A stretch of 28,636 bases of DNA from a virus: the IMG/VR virus record IMGVR_UViG_3300021403_000045, positions 1 to 28,636 of that record; one strand, written 5' to 3'. Shown here in pieces: positions 8,216-14,898 of this stretch. Under the pieces are notes generated by a model. It did not search any database and had not been told where the DNA came from. It saw nothing but the letters and a program-made list of their open reading frames with translations. How positions within the stretch are numbered: position 1 is the first letter of the stretch; every line of letters starts with the position of its first letter. The translations under genes and the position numbers were made by a program.

Positions 8216-8391
8216 CTTTGTCTCCTCGGTCGATGCGCAGCCTTTTGGCCGCACCCAAAGACTAGCACATATCGTGCGTCAGAGGTTTTCCAGACGTTCC
8301 ACGCCCAGATCGCAAACCCGCCTGCGACCAGGACCACGCAGAACGTGATCACGCCAAGCAGGACGTAGCCCATCACGACCACCGCGTCCAT
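8212..8391 (-). CDS. Small single-pass membrane protein (59 residues)
   Basis: An open frame of 59 codons from ATG 8391 ends at a TGA that overlaps the ATG of the next gene (ATGA). Residues 7-31 are a continuous hydrophobic stretch (GYVLLGVITFCVVLVAGGFAIWAW) that would span a membrane, followed by Lys/Arg-rich C-terminal residues. The start overlaps the end of the upstream gene by 19 bases. The 3' half also contains the promoter-operator cassette of the next operon, so part of the C-terminus may be constrained by DNA function. There is no strong Shine-Dalgarno sequence, so translation is likely coupled, if it occurs. Confidence 0.5.
   Translation of the reverse strand: MDAVVVMGYVLLGVITFCVVLVAGGFAIWAWNVWKTSDARYVLVFGCGQKAAHRPRRQR
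8222..8287 (-). promoter_or_regulatory. Promoter-operator cassette of the TOPRIM-portal operon
   Basis: On the minus strand: GCACGATATGTGC (8265-8277, near palindrome), -10 box TAGTCT (8259-8264) with TGC before it, a possible GCGGCC-AAAA-GGCTGC hairpin, and leader CGACCGAGGAG (8222-8232). The -35 position (8282-8287) is poor. The cassette lies inside the 3' part of the 59-residue membrane protein frame. Confidence 0.65.
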
Positions 8392-8570
8392 CGTGTGACG
8401 GGATCGTCCGACGGCACCACTCGCGTGTCACGCACGAGCACCCAGCGGCGCTTGAGATCCTGAACCCACGCTTCGGCCTCCGAGCGGGTCGCGAACCGCA
8501 GCGTGTTCCCCGCCCACTTGCCGCTGTCGTCGGCGATGACCTCTGGCTTCCAGCTTCTCGGGTCGGGCAT
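8373..8570 (-). CDS. Small hypothetical protein (phage KWAGNxLRFAT type)
   Basis: A 65-residue protein starts at ATG 8570, overlapping the previous stop as TAATG. It contains GKWAGNTLRFATRSEAEAWV, then RRWVLVRDTRVVPSDDPV, a pattern I have seen in many small phage proteins of unknown function. It probably forms one helix packed on a small sheet. No activity can be assigned. Confidence 0.65.
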   Translation of the reverse strand: MPDPRSWKPEVIADDSGKWAGNTLRFATRSEAEAWVQDLKRRWVLVRDTRVVPSDDPVTRWTRWS

Positions 8571-9526
8571 TACCTCACGAACTCCCAGGCTCTGGTGGTG
8601 TCCTTGAACGGTCCCTGTCCCTTGACGTGCGGGCGAACCCACACCTGCCGTGGGCCGTCCTTGGTGTGCCTGACCGCCCAGTAGCCGTGCACGAGAAAGC
8701 TGACGTTGTAGTGCCGGTCGGTTTCGTCGCTGTCGCCGACGGACCGCTCGCGGCGGAGCTTGATGACGTTGACGTTCGGGTGGTCGAGGTTGAGTCGGCG
8801 TTTGAGGTCGCGGCGGATGCCTCGCGGTGCCTTGTGCGCGACCGGCACGAGCTGTTGGCTAAGTCGCCACAGCACCTGGATCGTTGCCTCCTGCTCACGG
8901 GCGCGGCGGATCACCTCGCCTGGACTGTCGTCATCGTCGGCGATGTCCAGGTGGCTGGTGACGGTGTTGTCCTCGCTCGGGAGCGTGCCCCACGTCCACT
9001 GGTAGTAGTGCGCGAGCCCAAGCGGACCGTTACGACGCCACCAGTCGCGCACCGCGTCGGACATCGGTGTCGGGTCGTCGTCTATGTGCGCGTACAGGCT
9101 GATCCAGAAGCAGCCGCTGGTGTCGTCGTCGCCGATGATCGAGGTCCACGCGAGCGCGCGCATGGGTTGCTCTGAGTCCAGTTCGTTGTGGAGGTACAGC
9201 GGGCTGGACAGCAGGCAGAACCCGGTTGGCACGAAGGCGTCGGAGCCGAGCACCGGCTCTGGTTTCCAAGTGTCGCGGGCGTGGTTGATCAGCTCCGCGA
9301 CCTCTGGGGCGATCCAGCACGGTTCGGCTTCGCTGAGGGTCAGCAGTTGCATCTGGACCAGGAAGCCGGATGGCATCTCCGCGCCGGGTTGGTGCTGCGC
9401 GTTCATGCGCTGTTCGGTGTCGGCCAGGACCCGCCGTCCGTCGTAGGAGCGGGTGAACTCCAGCAGGCGTGCCTGTTGGAGCATCGCGTCCTCCCACCGG
9501 CCGTAGGGGGTCGCGGTGGACATCAC
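8570..9526 (-). CDS. Hypothetical protein with WxRPHVKG C-terminus
   Basis: A 318-residue protein. GTG 9526 and ATG 9523 are both possible starts; the first overlaps the upstream stop as GTGA. The N-terminal two thirds are acidic and rich in Trp. The C-terminal third carries an INVIKLRRERS-like strand, then a basic block ending W-V-R-P-H-V-K-G. I recall similar C-termini in actinobacterial and phage proteins of unknown function. No catalytic motif is evident. It is the largest gene of the 10558-8212 operon. Confidence 0.65.
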   Translation of the reverse strand: MMSTATPYGRWEDAMLQQARLLEFTRSYDGRRVLADTEQRMNAQHQPGAEMPSGFLVQMQLLTLSEAEPCWIAPEVAELINHARDTWKPEPVLGSDAFVPTGFCLLSSPLYLHNELDSEQPMRALAWTSIIGDDDTSGCFWISLYAHIDDDPTPMSDAVRDWWRRNGPLGLAHYYQWTWGTLPSEDNTVTSHLDIADDDDSPGEVIRRAREQEATIQVLWRLSQQLVPVAHKAPRGIRRDLKRRLNLDHPNVNVIKLRRERSVGDSDETDRHYNVSFLVHGYWAVRHTKDGPRQVWVRPHVKGQGPFKDTTRAWEFVR

Positions 9527-9783
9527 GGGTTGGGTGCCGCGACCGCGCCGGAGTCGGCGTGAACCCAGGTGGTGCCTTGGCCTCCTGGTACCGCCTTGAT
9601 GCGTGCGCCACAGATCGTGCAGTGCTCGTTGTCTTCGCGCGGCGTGGCTTTGTGGACCCTGGCTTGCGGCGGTTCGCTGCCGGTAAGGCCGGTGCGTGTC
9701 TCCAGTGCCGTGGCGATGCGTTCCAGCGCCTTGGCGATCCGTGAGATGTCGCCGAACATCTTGGCTTCGTATCCGGTGGTCAT
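9523..9783 (-). CDS. Hypothetical protein with CxxC near the C-terminus
   Basis: An 86-residue protein starts at ATG 9783, overlapping the upstream stop as ATGA. The first 30 residues are an amphipathic helix (SRIAKALERIATALE). Residues near 55-60 hold C-T-I-C-G, a possible half zinc site, but I see no second Cys/His pair except H in WVHADSG. No family is recognised. It is translated between a small membrane protein and the 318-residue gene. Confidence 0.6.
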   Translation of the reverse strand: MTTGYEAKMFGDISRIAKALERIATALETRTGLTGSEPPQARVHKATPREDNEHCTICGARIKAVPGGQGTTWVHADSGAVAAPNP

Positions 9784-9914
9784 GAGACGGTCACGATCAG
9801 CGCTGCGGCGACCATCAGGAAGGCGGTCGCGAAAGCGACGATGGCGATGCCGTAGGCAACGTCGTCGGAGGTCAGGAACCAGTCGATGAACTGGTGGAAG
9901 CGTGAGTCGGTCAT
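9780..9914 (-). CDS. Small single-pass membrane protein (44 residues)
   Basis: An open frame of 44 codons from ATG 9914 is tied to both neighbours by ATGA overlaps, which is strong evidence that it is translated. Residues 20-42 are hydrophobic (GIAIVAFATAFLMVAAALIV), giving one membrane-spanning helix with the short polar N-terminus outside the membrane core. No function can be named. Confidence 0.65.
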   Translation of the reverse strand: MTDSRFHQFIDWFLTSDDVAYGIAIVAFATAFLMVAAALIVTVS

Positions 9915-10558
9915 AGCTGCGGTCCTTCCGCGATGGCGTCATTCGCGGCGTCGATTGCGGCCTCGCGGCGCTCCTGGCGCTTCTCCTCCAGCCAGTCGGC
10001 GAAGTCCTCGGGGTCGGTCGGTTTGCCTGTCTCGTCGTACACGCTGCCCTCGTACTCGTTGAGGAACTCGTCTTCCTCGGCGTCGGGGTCGTCCAGGCTC
10101 TCGATGTCGTCGGCGGCGGAGTCGAGGGTGTCGGCGGCGGACTCGCATTCGTTGGCCTTGTCGCGGATCTCCTCGCTCTGGGTTGTCTCGTGCCCGAAGC
10201 CGGACTCGATGTTGTCGGCAGACTCGCCGTAGCTCTCGCTGGCTTCGCGCACACCCTCGGCGAATCCACGGACGATCTCAGCGAGGTCGATCAGTCCCAG
10301 GCCCTCGCCCTTTGCGAGCGCGTCCTCGGCGGTTTCCTGCGCGAGGTAGATCGTCTGGAGGTGCGGGCTGGTGGTCTGATCGGACGGTCGGACCGGGCAG
10401 TTGGAGCAGAAGTTCTTGCGCTGGCTGTAGGTGCCGATGCGGCTCGCGAACCACTTGTAGCTGTCGCCCGGCTTGATCTCGGTGCCGCACTTGACGCAGG
10501 TGCGGTTGCGGCCATCTTTGCGCCCCTTGGCGCTCTTTACGTACGTGACGCGAGCCAC
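9911..10558 (-). CDS. Zinc-ribbon protein with acidic C-terminus
   Basis: A 215-residue protein starts at GTG 10558. It begins MARVTYVKSAKGRKDG, then C-V-K-C-G and a later F-C-S-N-C pair, a four-cysteine zinc ribbon within the first 55 residues. The region around YKWFASRIGTYSQRK is typical of a zinc-ribbon protein that I recall as widespread in actinophages and related phages. Residues 100-200 are highly acidic and helical (Glu, Asp, Ala, Ser repeats), with a final Glu/Arg-rich helix. A DNA- or RNA-binding role is plausible but unproven. It heads its own operon behind a promoter cassette. Confidence 0.72.
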   Translation of the reverse strand: MARVTYVKSAKGRKDGRNRTCVKCGTEIKPGDSYKWFASRIGTYSQRKNFCSNCPVRPSDQTTSPHLQTIYLAQETAEDALAKGEGLGLIDLAEIVRGFAEGVREASESYGESADNIESGFGHETTQSEEIRDKANECESAADTLDSAADDIESLDDPDAEEDEFLNEYEGSVYDETGKPTDPEDFADWLEEKRQERREAAIDAANDAIAEGPQL

Positions 10559-10570
10559 GGTGCACTTCCT

Positions 10571-10620
10571 TTCCTCGGTCGGTTTTGGCTAAGCGTAGCA
10601 CAGATCGTGCGCTACGCCTA
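10571..10620 (-). promoter_or_regulatory. Promoter-operator cassette of the zinc-ribbon operon
   Basis: On the minus strand: -35 TAGGCG (10615-10620), 17-base spacer holding GCACGATCTGTGC (10598-10610), -10 TACGCT (10592-10597) with TGC before it, and leader CCGACCGAGGAA (10571-10582). Confidence 0.72.
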
Positions 10621-10631
10621 GCCAGGCCGCA

Positions 10632-11003
10632 TCACACGCAGGTCTTGTCCAGAGTGCGTTCGGTGATGATGCCGTACTGGTCTTTGTGTACTTGGACGTT
10701 CGCTATGCACCACTCAGAGTTCTTGTCGTAACTGTTGGTCCAGTGGTCCCACCGGGTCCACGTACCGCTCTCCTCGACGGTGCACTGGATTGTGTATCTG
10801 TCGAAGCGAGTGCAAGCGTCCGGGCCGTTGTCTACGGATCGCTTTGTCGAGATCGTGTCCCGCTCGTGCGGCAGCGTCCAGATTGCTGCCGACCATGCCT
10901 GCACCCTTGCGTTGCGCATGGCCAGCGGCGACATCTGCGCTTGCGCCAGTGCTGGTATCGCTAGCAGGAGCAGCAGCGCCGCTCCGAGGATCGCTCGTTT
11001 CAT
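10632..11003 (-). CDS. Small secreted protein
   Basis: A 123-residue protein starts at ATG 11003, four bases after the upstream stop. Residues 1-22 are a signal peptide (MKRAILGAALLLLLAIPALAQA, here named by its traits: basic start, Leu-rich core, A-x-A site). The mature part contains about four cysteines, Trp-rich stretches (TWTRWDHWTNS) and ends near TCV. The cysteines suggest disulfides outside the cytoplasm. It is the second of two tandem secreted genes. No family is recognised. Confidence 0.72.
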   Translation of the reverse strand: MKRAILGAALLLLLAIPALAQAQMSPLAMRNARVQAWSAAIWTLPHERDTISTKRSVDNGPDACTRFDRYTIQCTVEESGTWTRWDHWTNSYDKNSEWCIANVQVHKDQYGIITERTLDKTCV

Positions 11004-11007
11004 GTGG

Positions 11008-11367
11008 CTACCAGCTCTTGAGCAGGTCTGCGTTACCAGCGCGCCACTCCAGTCCGGCACCACCATTGATGGTGTGGGCGTTGATGATCACGCCGTACCG
11101 GAGGTGCGTTCGGCCTTGAGTCATCGTGGACTTGGCGTAGCAGGAGTAGTAGATCCCACTGTCGTGCGCGCAGCGCACCTTCACATAGTCGAGCGTGAAG
11201 CCCTCCTCTGCGACCTTGAGGCGGTTACCCACCGTTTGGGCGTACTGCCTCTGCACCACCTTGGTGACAGCAGCAGTGGGAGCTGCCGCCTGTGCGGCGG
11301 TTGTGATGACGACTGCGGGTACGGCGATGGTCAGCGCTGCCGTAGCAGCAACGATGTACTTCTTCAT
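11008..11367 (-). CDS. Small secreted protein
   Basis: A 119-residue protein starts at ATG 11367 with GAGGAG seven bases upstream. It has a Lys-Lys start, a hydrophobic core (IVAATAALTIAVPAVV) and an A-Q-A-A type cleavage region. The mature part starts with AAPTAAVTKVVQ and contains VRCAHDSGIYYSCYAKS, two cysteines likely to pair. Such small secreted proteins are common in Actinomycetota, and a similar domain may be host derived. It is the first gene of a two-gene secreted operon. Confidence 0.72.
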   Translation of the reverse strand: MKKYIVAATAALTIAVPAVVITTAAQAAAPTAAVTKVVQRQYAQTVGNRLKVAEEGFTLDYVKVRCAHDSGIYYSCYAKSTMTQGRTHLRYGVIINAHTINGGAGLEWRAGNADLLKSW

Positions 11368-11373
11368 GAGGTT

Positions 11374-11418
11374 CTCCTCGGTCGGTTTGGGTAGCGGTGG
11401 TCACCGCTCGTCGGTGTC
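11374..11418 (-). promoter_or_regulatory. Promoter region with a different palindrome, upstream of secreted genes
   Basis: On the minus strand: TTGACA (11413-11418), then a 16-base palindrome AGCGGTG-AC-CACCGCT (11393-11408), then leader CCGACCGAGGAG (11374-11385). The palindrome has seven-base perfect arms and does not match the GCACA-type element, so a different regulator or a structural role is possible. The -10 is unclear (CGCTAC at the right spacing). Confidence 0.5.
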
Positions 11419-11453
11419 AACTGGTGGCACCGACGGCCGGGGACGACGTGGGT

Positions 11454-11666
11454 TTAGCTTCGGTTCCGGCCGTGCGCAGTGATGTAGGCCACCGCGTCAT
11501 CGCTGGTCGCGAAGCCTGGGCGGGCGTAGTCGAACGGCGGTGCGGTCGTGTAGACGTACGCGGTCCACGTGCCTGCCTTGGGGATGCGGACTGCGTAGCC
11601 GATGGCTTTGCCGTCTCGGCTGACACCGATCCGCTTTCCGCGTGTGACTGTCGTGATTGTGGTCAT
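11454..11666 (-). CDS. Small hypothetical protein
   Basis: A 70-residue basic protein starts at ATG 11666, overlapping the upstream stop as ATGA. The N-terminal half reads as beta strands (ITTVTRGKRIGVSRDGKAIGYAVRI) and the C-terminal half as a helix (SDDAVAYITAHG). No family is recognised. It is the second gene of a two-gene unit. Confidence 0.6.
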   Translation of the reverse strand: MTTITTVTRGKRIGVSRDGKAIGYAVRIPKAGTWTAYVYTTAPPFDYARPGFATSDDAVAYITAHGRNRS

Positions 11667-11917
11667 GCTGCTTCGGTCCTGGTCTGGCCGTAGTCGTCCA
11701 CGTAGACGTAGGTCAGCGCGTCCTCGAACCGTTGGCTGTGGCCTCGGTTGATCAGGATGGTCGCTTCGGGGTTGCTCGCGAGGTAGTTGCGGGCGGTCTT
11801 CAGGGCGGTGCGTTTCGTGTCGCACTCTTTGACGACGACGCTCTCGAAGTTCCCTTCGGTGTTCTGGACGCCGTATTGGTCGATGACCACGAACGTCGTC
11901 TTGTCTGTCTCGGTCAT
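11663..11917 (-). CDS. Small hypothetical protein
   Basis: An 84-residue protein starts at ATG 11917, five bases after GAGGAG of the leader motif. It alternates strands and helices, with a C-terminal YVYVDDYGQTRTEAA. No known motif is visible. It heads a two-gene operon. Confidence 0.62.
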   Translation of the reverse strand: MTETDKTTFVVIDQYGVQNTEGNFESVVVKECDTKRTALKTARNYLASNPEATILINRGHSQRFEDALTYVYVDDYGQTRTEAA

Positions 11918-11922
11918 TGCTT

Positions 11923-11968
11923 CTCCTCGGTCGGGACTTGCTCTACGAGCTTAGCACACGTCTAGTGT
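11923..11968 (-). promoter_or_regulatory. Promoter-operator cassette of the 84-residue gene
   Basis: On the minus strand: ACACTAGACGTGT within 11954-11968, -10 TAAGCT (11948-11953) with TGC before it, a short GCTC-GTA-GAGC hairpin, and leader CCGACCGAGGAG (11923-11934). The element touches the stop codon of the upstream gene, which ends at 11968. Confidence 0.65.
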
Positions 11969-12192
11969 TATGCGTCTACGAGTTCGACGTGGGTCAGCGG
12001 ATCGACCCAGCGGCTGATGACACGCAGGCCGTTTGGCACTGGCTGCACGTCGAGACGTTGGAGGATCACGGGACCGTCCTGGTACCCGTCGCGGACGGCG
12101 ACGGTTTCGTAGAGCGCGCGACCTCCGACGATGCGGATGTACTGGTCGCCGTCGTAGCCGATCAGGTCGAATGCGGTGGTCGGGTCAGTCAT
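11968..12192 (-). CDS. Small hypothetical protein
   Basis: A 74-residue protein starts at ATG 12192; this ATG overlaps the 3' end of the upstream 34-codon gene, whose stop lies five bases further on (ATGACTGA). A start at 12213 is rejected for this reason. The sequence alternates beta strands (YIRIVGGRALYETVAV, VILQRLDVQPV) and looks like a small beta barrel or sheet. No family is recognised. Confidence 0.6.
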   Translation of the reverse strand: MTDPTTAFDLIGYDGDQYIRIVGGRALYETVAVRDGYQDGPVILQRLDVQPVPNGLRVISRWVDPLTHVELVDA

Positions 12193-12289
12193 CGTCGTCG
12201 CCGTCCATCTCATCGAGCCAGCGGTCGCGTTCGTCCTGCTCGGTCCACTCGGCGTCGGTGAGGATGCGGTTCTTGTTCGGCTCGTCCAT
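12185..12289 (-). CDS. Very small acidic protein (34 residues)
   Basis: An open frame of 34 codons starts at ATG 12289, seven bases after GAGGAG. It begins MDEPNKNRILTDAEW and ends in a run of Asp/Gly, with a charged helix between. It is the first gene after a very clear promoter cassette and overlaps the next start. Both facts support that it is real. No function is known. Confidence 0.65.
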   Translation of the reverse strand: MDEPNKNRILTDAEWTEQDERDRWLDEMDGDDDD

Positions 12290-12295
12290 CGTGTT

Positions 12296-12348
12296 CTCCT
12301 CGGTCGGGATCATGAACCGAGCATAGCACACGATGTGCGTCTAGTCTA
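12296..12348 (-). promoter_or_regulatory. Best example of the promoter-operator cassette
   Basis: On the minus strand: -35 TAGACT (12343-12348), a 17-base spacer containing the palindrome GCACATCGTGTGC (12326-12338), -10 TATGCT (12320-12325) preceded by TGC (extended -10), and leader CCGACCGAGGAG (12296-12307). CTCGGT next to the -10 can pair with ACCGAG of the leader. The -35 overlaps the stop codon of the terminase gene. Confidence 0.8.
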
Positions 12349-14100
12349 TTCGTCCCAGTCGTATCCGTCGGCGAGGGTTCCCAACCCGTTGCCGGTGTCT
12401 TCATCGAACGTGTAGGACCCGTCGTCGCGGCCGGGGCTGTACTCCCCGCCGTTGGTGTCGTGGAGGGTGGAGCGCTCGAACCCGAGTTCGGTCATGTCGT
12501 CAATGCTGGTGATCTCCTCGTGGCCGACCTGCTGGCGTATCCAGAAGCACTCGTTCGCGACGAGGCAGTAGGTCAGGGCTTGCATGAAGTCATCGGGGCC
12601 GTCGGCGCGGTAGAGCACCTTGACCCTGCCTACGTCGTCTTGTTCGACGGAGCGGACGTTGGAGCACATCTGTGCGACGAACCCCTCGGGCAGGTTTTGG
12701 GGGAGGTATTCGCGTTGGGAGCGGATGCGTTCCTGGGCGGCGTCTATCGCTTCGGTGCGGCGGACGCTCGCGCGGCGTTGGATGTCGTCCACAGCGAGCA
12801 CGTCCTTCTGCGTCTCGGAGTAGTTGACGATGAACACGCGACCGGCGAAGCGGTTCGCGAACGCCGACGCGAGACGGCCTTCGGGGAGATGGTCGATCCC
12901 GGCCATGTTCACCCGGAAGCGGTCCATCAGCTTCGCGAGGTCCTCGAAGCTGTCCACCAGCCCGACGTACAGGGCGCGGCCCTGGGTGTCTGAGAGCTGC
13001 TCGGAGATCCAGACGTTCAGCGCGCGGGTGCTCGCGACATCGACGCCCATCATCACGGGGTTGCCTTCGACGTAAGACTGCTGCTGGGTGTAGTCGCGTT
13101 GGGCGGCAGCGAGCATCGCGGCGGTGAGACGTGCACCTTCGGCTTCCCACGGTTCCCCGAGGTCGCGGTTGTAGAACACCTGGCGGCGGTACGCGACCTG
13201 CTCACGTGACGCTTTGATCAGCGTCGGCATGATGCTCTCGCTCGGGAGCATCAGCTTGGTGACGTGGTAGCCGCGCGTGTCACGGTCGGGGTAGGTCGCG
13301 ACCCACTCGCCGTTGGCGACGTTCAAGGGACCGCGACGGCACTGAGAACACACCCTGCCGCCACGGTCCAGGTCTATGTTCTCAGCCCACTTCAGCGATT
13401 GCCAGACTCCGCAGAACTCGCAGCGGACGGTCCATTCGCGCTGGTCGGTTTTGCCGAACTCCTTGTGGATGCCGTGCTCGGAGATCGTTGGGAATCCAAC
13501 GCGGCGGATCAGCCCGAGGGAGTCCTGCCCGCCGACGCGACGTTCGGCTATCGGGATGTGCGCTTGGACGAGCAGGTCGTGCTCATCGAGGCACAGCGCG
13601 TCGGCGTCAATCGACTCCAGTCCGGCCTCGGCCTCGGACCCTCGGAAGTAGCAGATCCCGAGCCCCACGCTCTTGAGGGTCTTGTTCATCACGGATGCCG
13701 GTGGGACGCGGGTGCGTAGGTACTCGCCGAGGATCAGCGGTTTGATCCGACCGTCGGAGAAGTCCAGGAGCTGACGTTCGCGGGGGAACAGGTACAGCAC
13801 CCGTGCGCCGTGCATGTCGGCCCAGCACAGCGCCCAGCGGACCAGCCAGGCGCTCAGTCCGAGCTGGGTGGCTTTCATCACGACGACCTCTTTGTCATCG
13901 AACCCCTGCTCGTACAGCTCGCGTTGGAACGGCCAGCGCGCAAAGTCGAGCGGACCCTTGGATTCGGGAACCTTGATCGCCCAGTCCAGGAAGCTCGCGC
14001 GGCGCTGTTCCTGGGCGGCGATGTCGGATTGGAGCGCGTCGAGGAAGGCGTCGGTGACGCTCATCTTGAAGCTGCCACGCGGATCGGTTTTGAGGCTCAC
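12346..14100 (-). CDS. Terminase large subunit, GpA-like
   Basis: This 584-residue protein is the ATP-driven packaging motor and genome-cutting nuclease. It has a GpA-type ATPase region: an adenine-binding FQ (WPFQRELYEQ), a Walker-A-like KATQLGLSAW near residue 75-85, and a Walker-B-like DADALCLDEHD near 165-175. A zinc-ribbon insert (CEFC ... CSQC) lies near 215-245, as in GpA-like terminases. The nuclease half begins with MGVDVAS, with Asp residues later in AGIDHLPEGR and DDFMQALTY. GTG 14100 is chosen because it overlaps the upstream stop (GTGA); ATG 14064 would remove 12 residues. It follows a zinc-finger protein and the probable small subunit. After it comes a new promoter cassette. Confidence 0.9.
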   Translation of the reverse strand: MSLKTDPRGSFKMSVTDAFLDALQSDIAAQEQRRASFLDWAIKVPESKGPLDFARWPFQRELYEQGFDDKEVVVMKATQLGLSAWLVRWALCWADMHGARVLYLFPRERQLLDFSDGRIKPLILGEYLRTRVPPASVMNKTLKSVGLGICYFRGSEAEAGLESIDADALCLDEHDLLVQAHIPIAERRVGGQDSLGLIRRVGFPTISEHGIHKEFGKTDQREWTVRCEFCGVWQSLKWAENIDLDRGGRVCSQCRRGPLNVANGEWVATYPDRDTRGYHVTKLMLPSESIMPTLIKASREQVAYRRQVFYNRDLGEPWEAEGARLTAAMLAAAQRDYTQQQSYVEGNPVMMGVDVASTRALNVWISEQLSDTQGRALYVGLVDSFEDLAKLMDRFRVNMAGIDHLPEGRLASAFANRFAGRVFIVNYSETQKDVLAVDDIQRRASVRRTEAIDAAQERIRSQREYLPQNLPEGFVAQMCSNVRSVEQDDVGRVKVLYRADGPDDFMQALTYCLVANECFWIRQQVGHEEITSIDDMTELGFERSTLHDTNGGEYSPGRDDGSYTFDEDTGNGLGTLADGYDWDE

Positions 14101-14330
14101 CCGTCGATCTCCCTCAGGTGCTGCTCACAGTAGTTCTCGCGCGGCAACGCCAGCTCCGGGCAGTCGGTCGCCTCGCAGCGTTTGTGCGGTGAGCGTTTGC
14201 CGGTGCGTCGCCACGAGACGTTGCTCTCGTTGATCTCGACAGCCATCGCGGCAAACTGGTTGCGGTGCTCCGCGCAGAAGCGGGAGCCCTCAGCCCGCTC
14301 CGTTGAGCACCTGGGGCTGCTGCACCGCAT
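14097..14330 (-). CDS. Two-finger CX4CX10CX2H zinc protein between the terminase genes
   Basis: A 77-residue protein from ATG 14330 contains the same motif twice: C3-x4-C8-x10-C19-x2-H22, and later C-x4-C-x10-C-x2-H near the C-terminus. The identical spacing points to an internal duplication and two zinc sites. Between them lies a basic stretch (WRRTGKRSPHKR). It overlaps the small-subunit gene by 41 bases and the large-subunit gene by four. A role in DNA recognition or packaging is suggested by position only. HNH endonucleases often sit here in phages, but I see no HNH motif. Confidence 0.65.
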   Translation of the reverse strand: MRCSSPRCSTERAEGSRFCAEHRNQFAAMAVEINESNVSWRRTGKRSPHKRCEATDCPELALPRENYCEQHLREIDG

Positions 14331-14877
14331 CGCTTCGGAGCGCGTCGAGGATCGCGCGCTTCATGTCCGGGGTAGCTCCCTGTTCGGTCAGGACGGTCAC
14401 CAGCCGGACGGCGAGGGTCTGTACGTCGAGTTCGAGACGTAGGGTGCCGAGGTCGTGCGGGAGGATGCCGGTTGCTTGCATCAGCTCGGCGGCTCTGGTG
14501 GTCGCGGCCATCTGCGCGTTGATCGCGGCGATCTTGGTCATGTCGGTCGCGGTCGCGTCGGCGACCTCGGCGAGCTGCTCGACCCAGCTTTCCATCCGGT
14601 CGAGCATCGAGTGGACGATGCTGATGGGATCGCGGCCCTGGTAGGTCGTCTGGTTCTGCTCACGCCATTTCCCGTAGATGTCCTGGCACTGGCGGACGGT
14701 CAGGTCGTACTTCGCTGACAGGTACGCCCAGCCTTGGCCGCGCAGCTTGTCGCGGATCAGCTCGGTGTTGCGCGCTTCGCGCTCGGGTTCGGTGAGCCCC
14801 GGTTTGCGCCCGTGCTTGCGTTCCTCCGCATCGGTCATGTCCTCAATCGAGCGCTTGTCGTCCGCCTCGTCGGCCAT
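14290..14877 (-). CDS. Probable terminase small subunit
   Basis: A 195-residue helical protein directly upstream of the terminase block. Residues of about 45-75 contain a helix-turn-helix-like segment (WAYLSAKYDLTVRQCQDIYGKW), and the rest is long helices with TTRAAELMQATGIL and VRLVTVLTEQG, as in oligomerising small subunits. The N-terminus is acidic (ADEADDKRSIED). Small subunits recognise packaging sites on phage DNA. The call rests on position, size and the HTH-like segment, since this family diverges quickly. Confidence 0.65.
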   Translation of the reverse strand: MADEADDKRSIEDMTDAEERKHGRKPGLTEPEREARNTELIRDKLRGQGWAYLSAKYDLTVRQCQDIYGKWREQNQTTYQGRDPISIVHSMLDRMESWVEQLAEVADATATDMTKIAAINAQMAATTRAAELMQATGILPHDLGTLRLELDVQTLAVRLVTVLTEQGATPDMKRAILDALRSDAVQQPQVLNGAG

Positions 14878-14898
14878 CAGGCGGATCGTATCGCCGTG

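Noticed and set aside
7905-8258. N-terminal extension of the TOPRIM protein
   Set aside because: This part is out of frame with a well-placed 104-residue gene; GTG 7904 overlaps its stop as GTGA.
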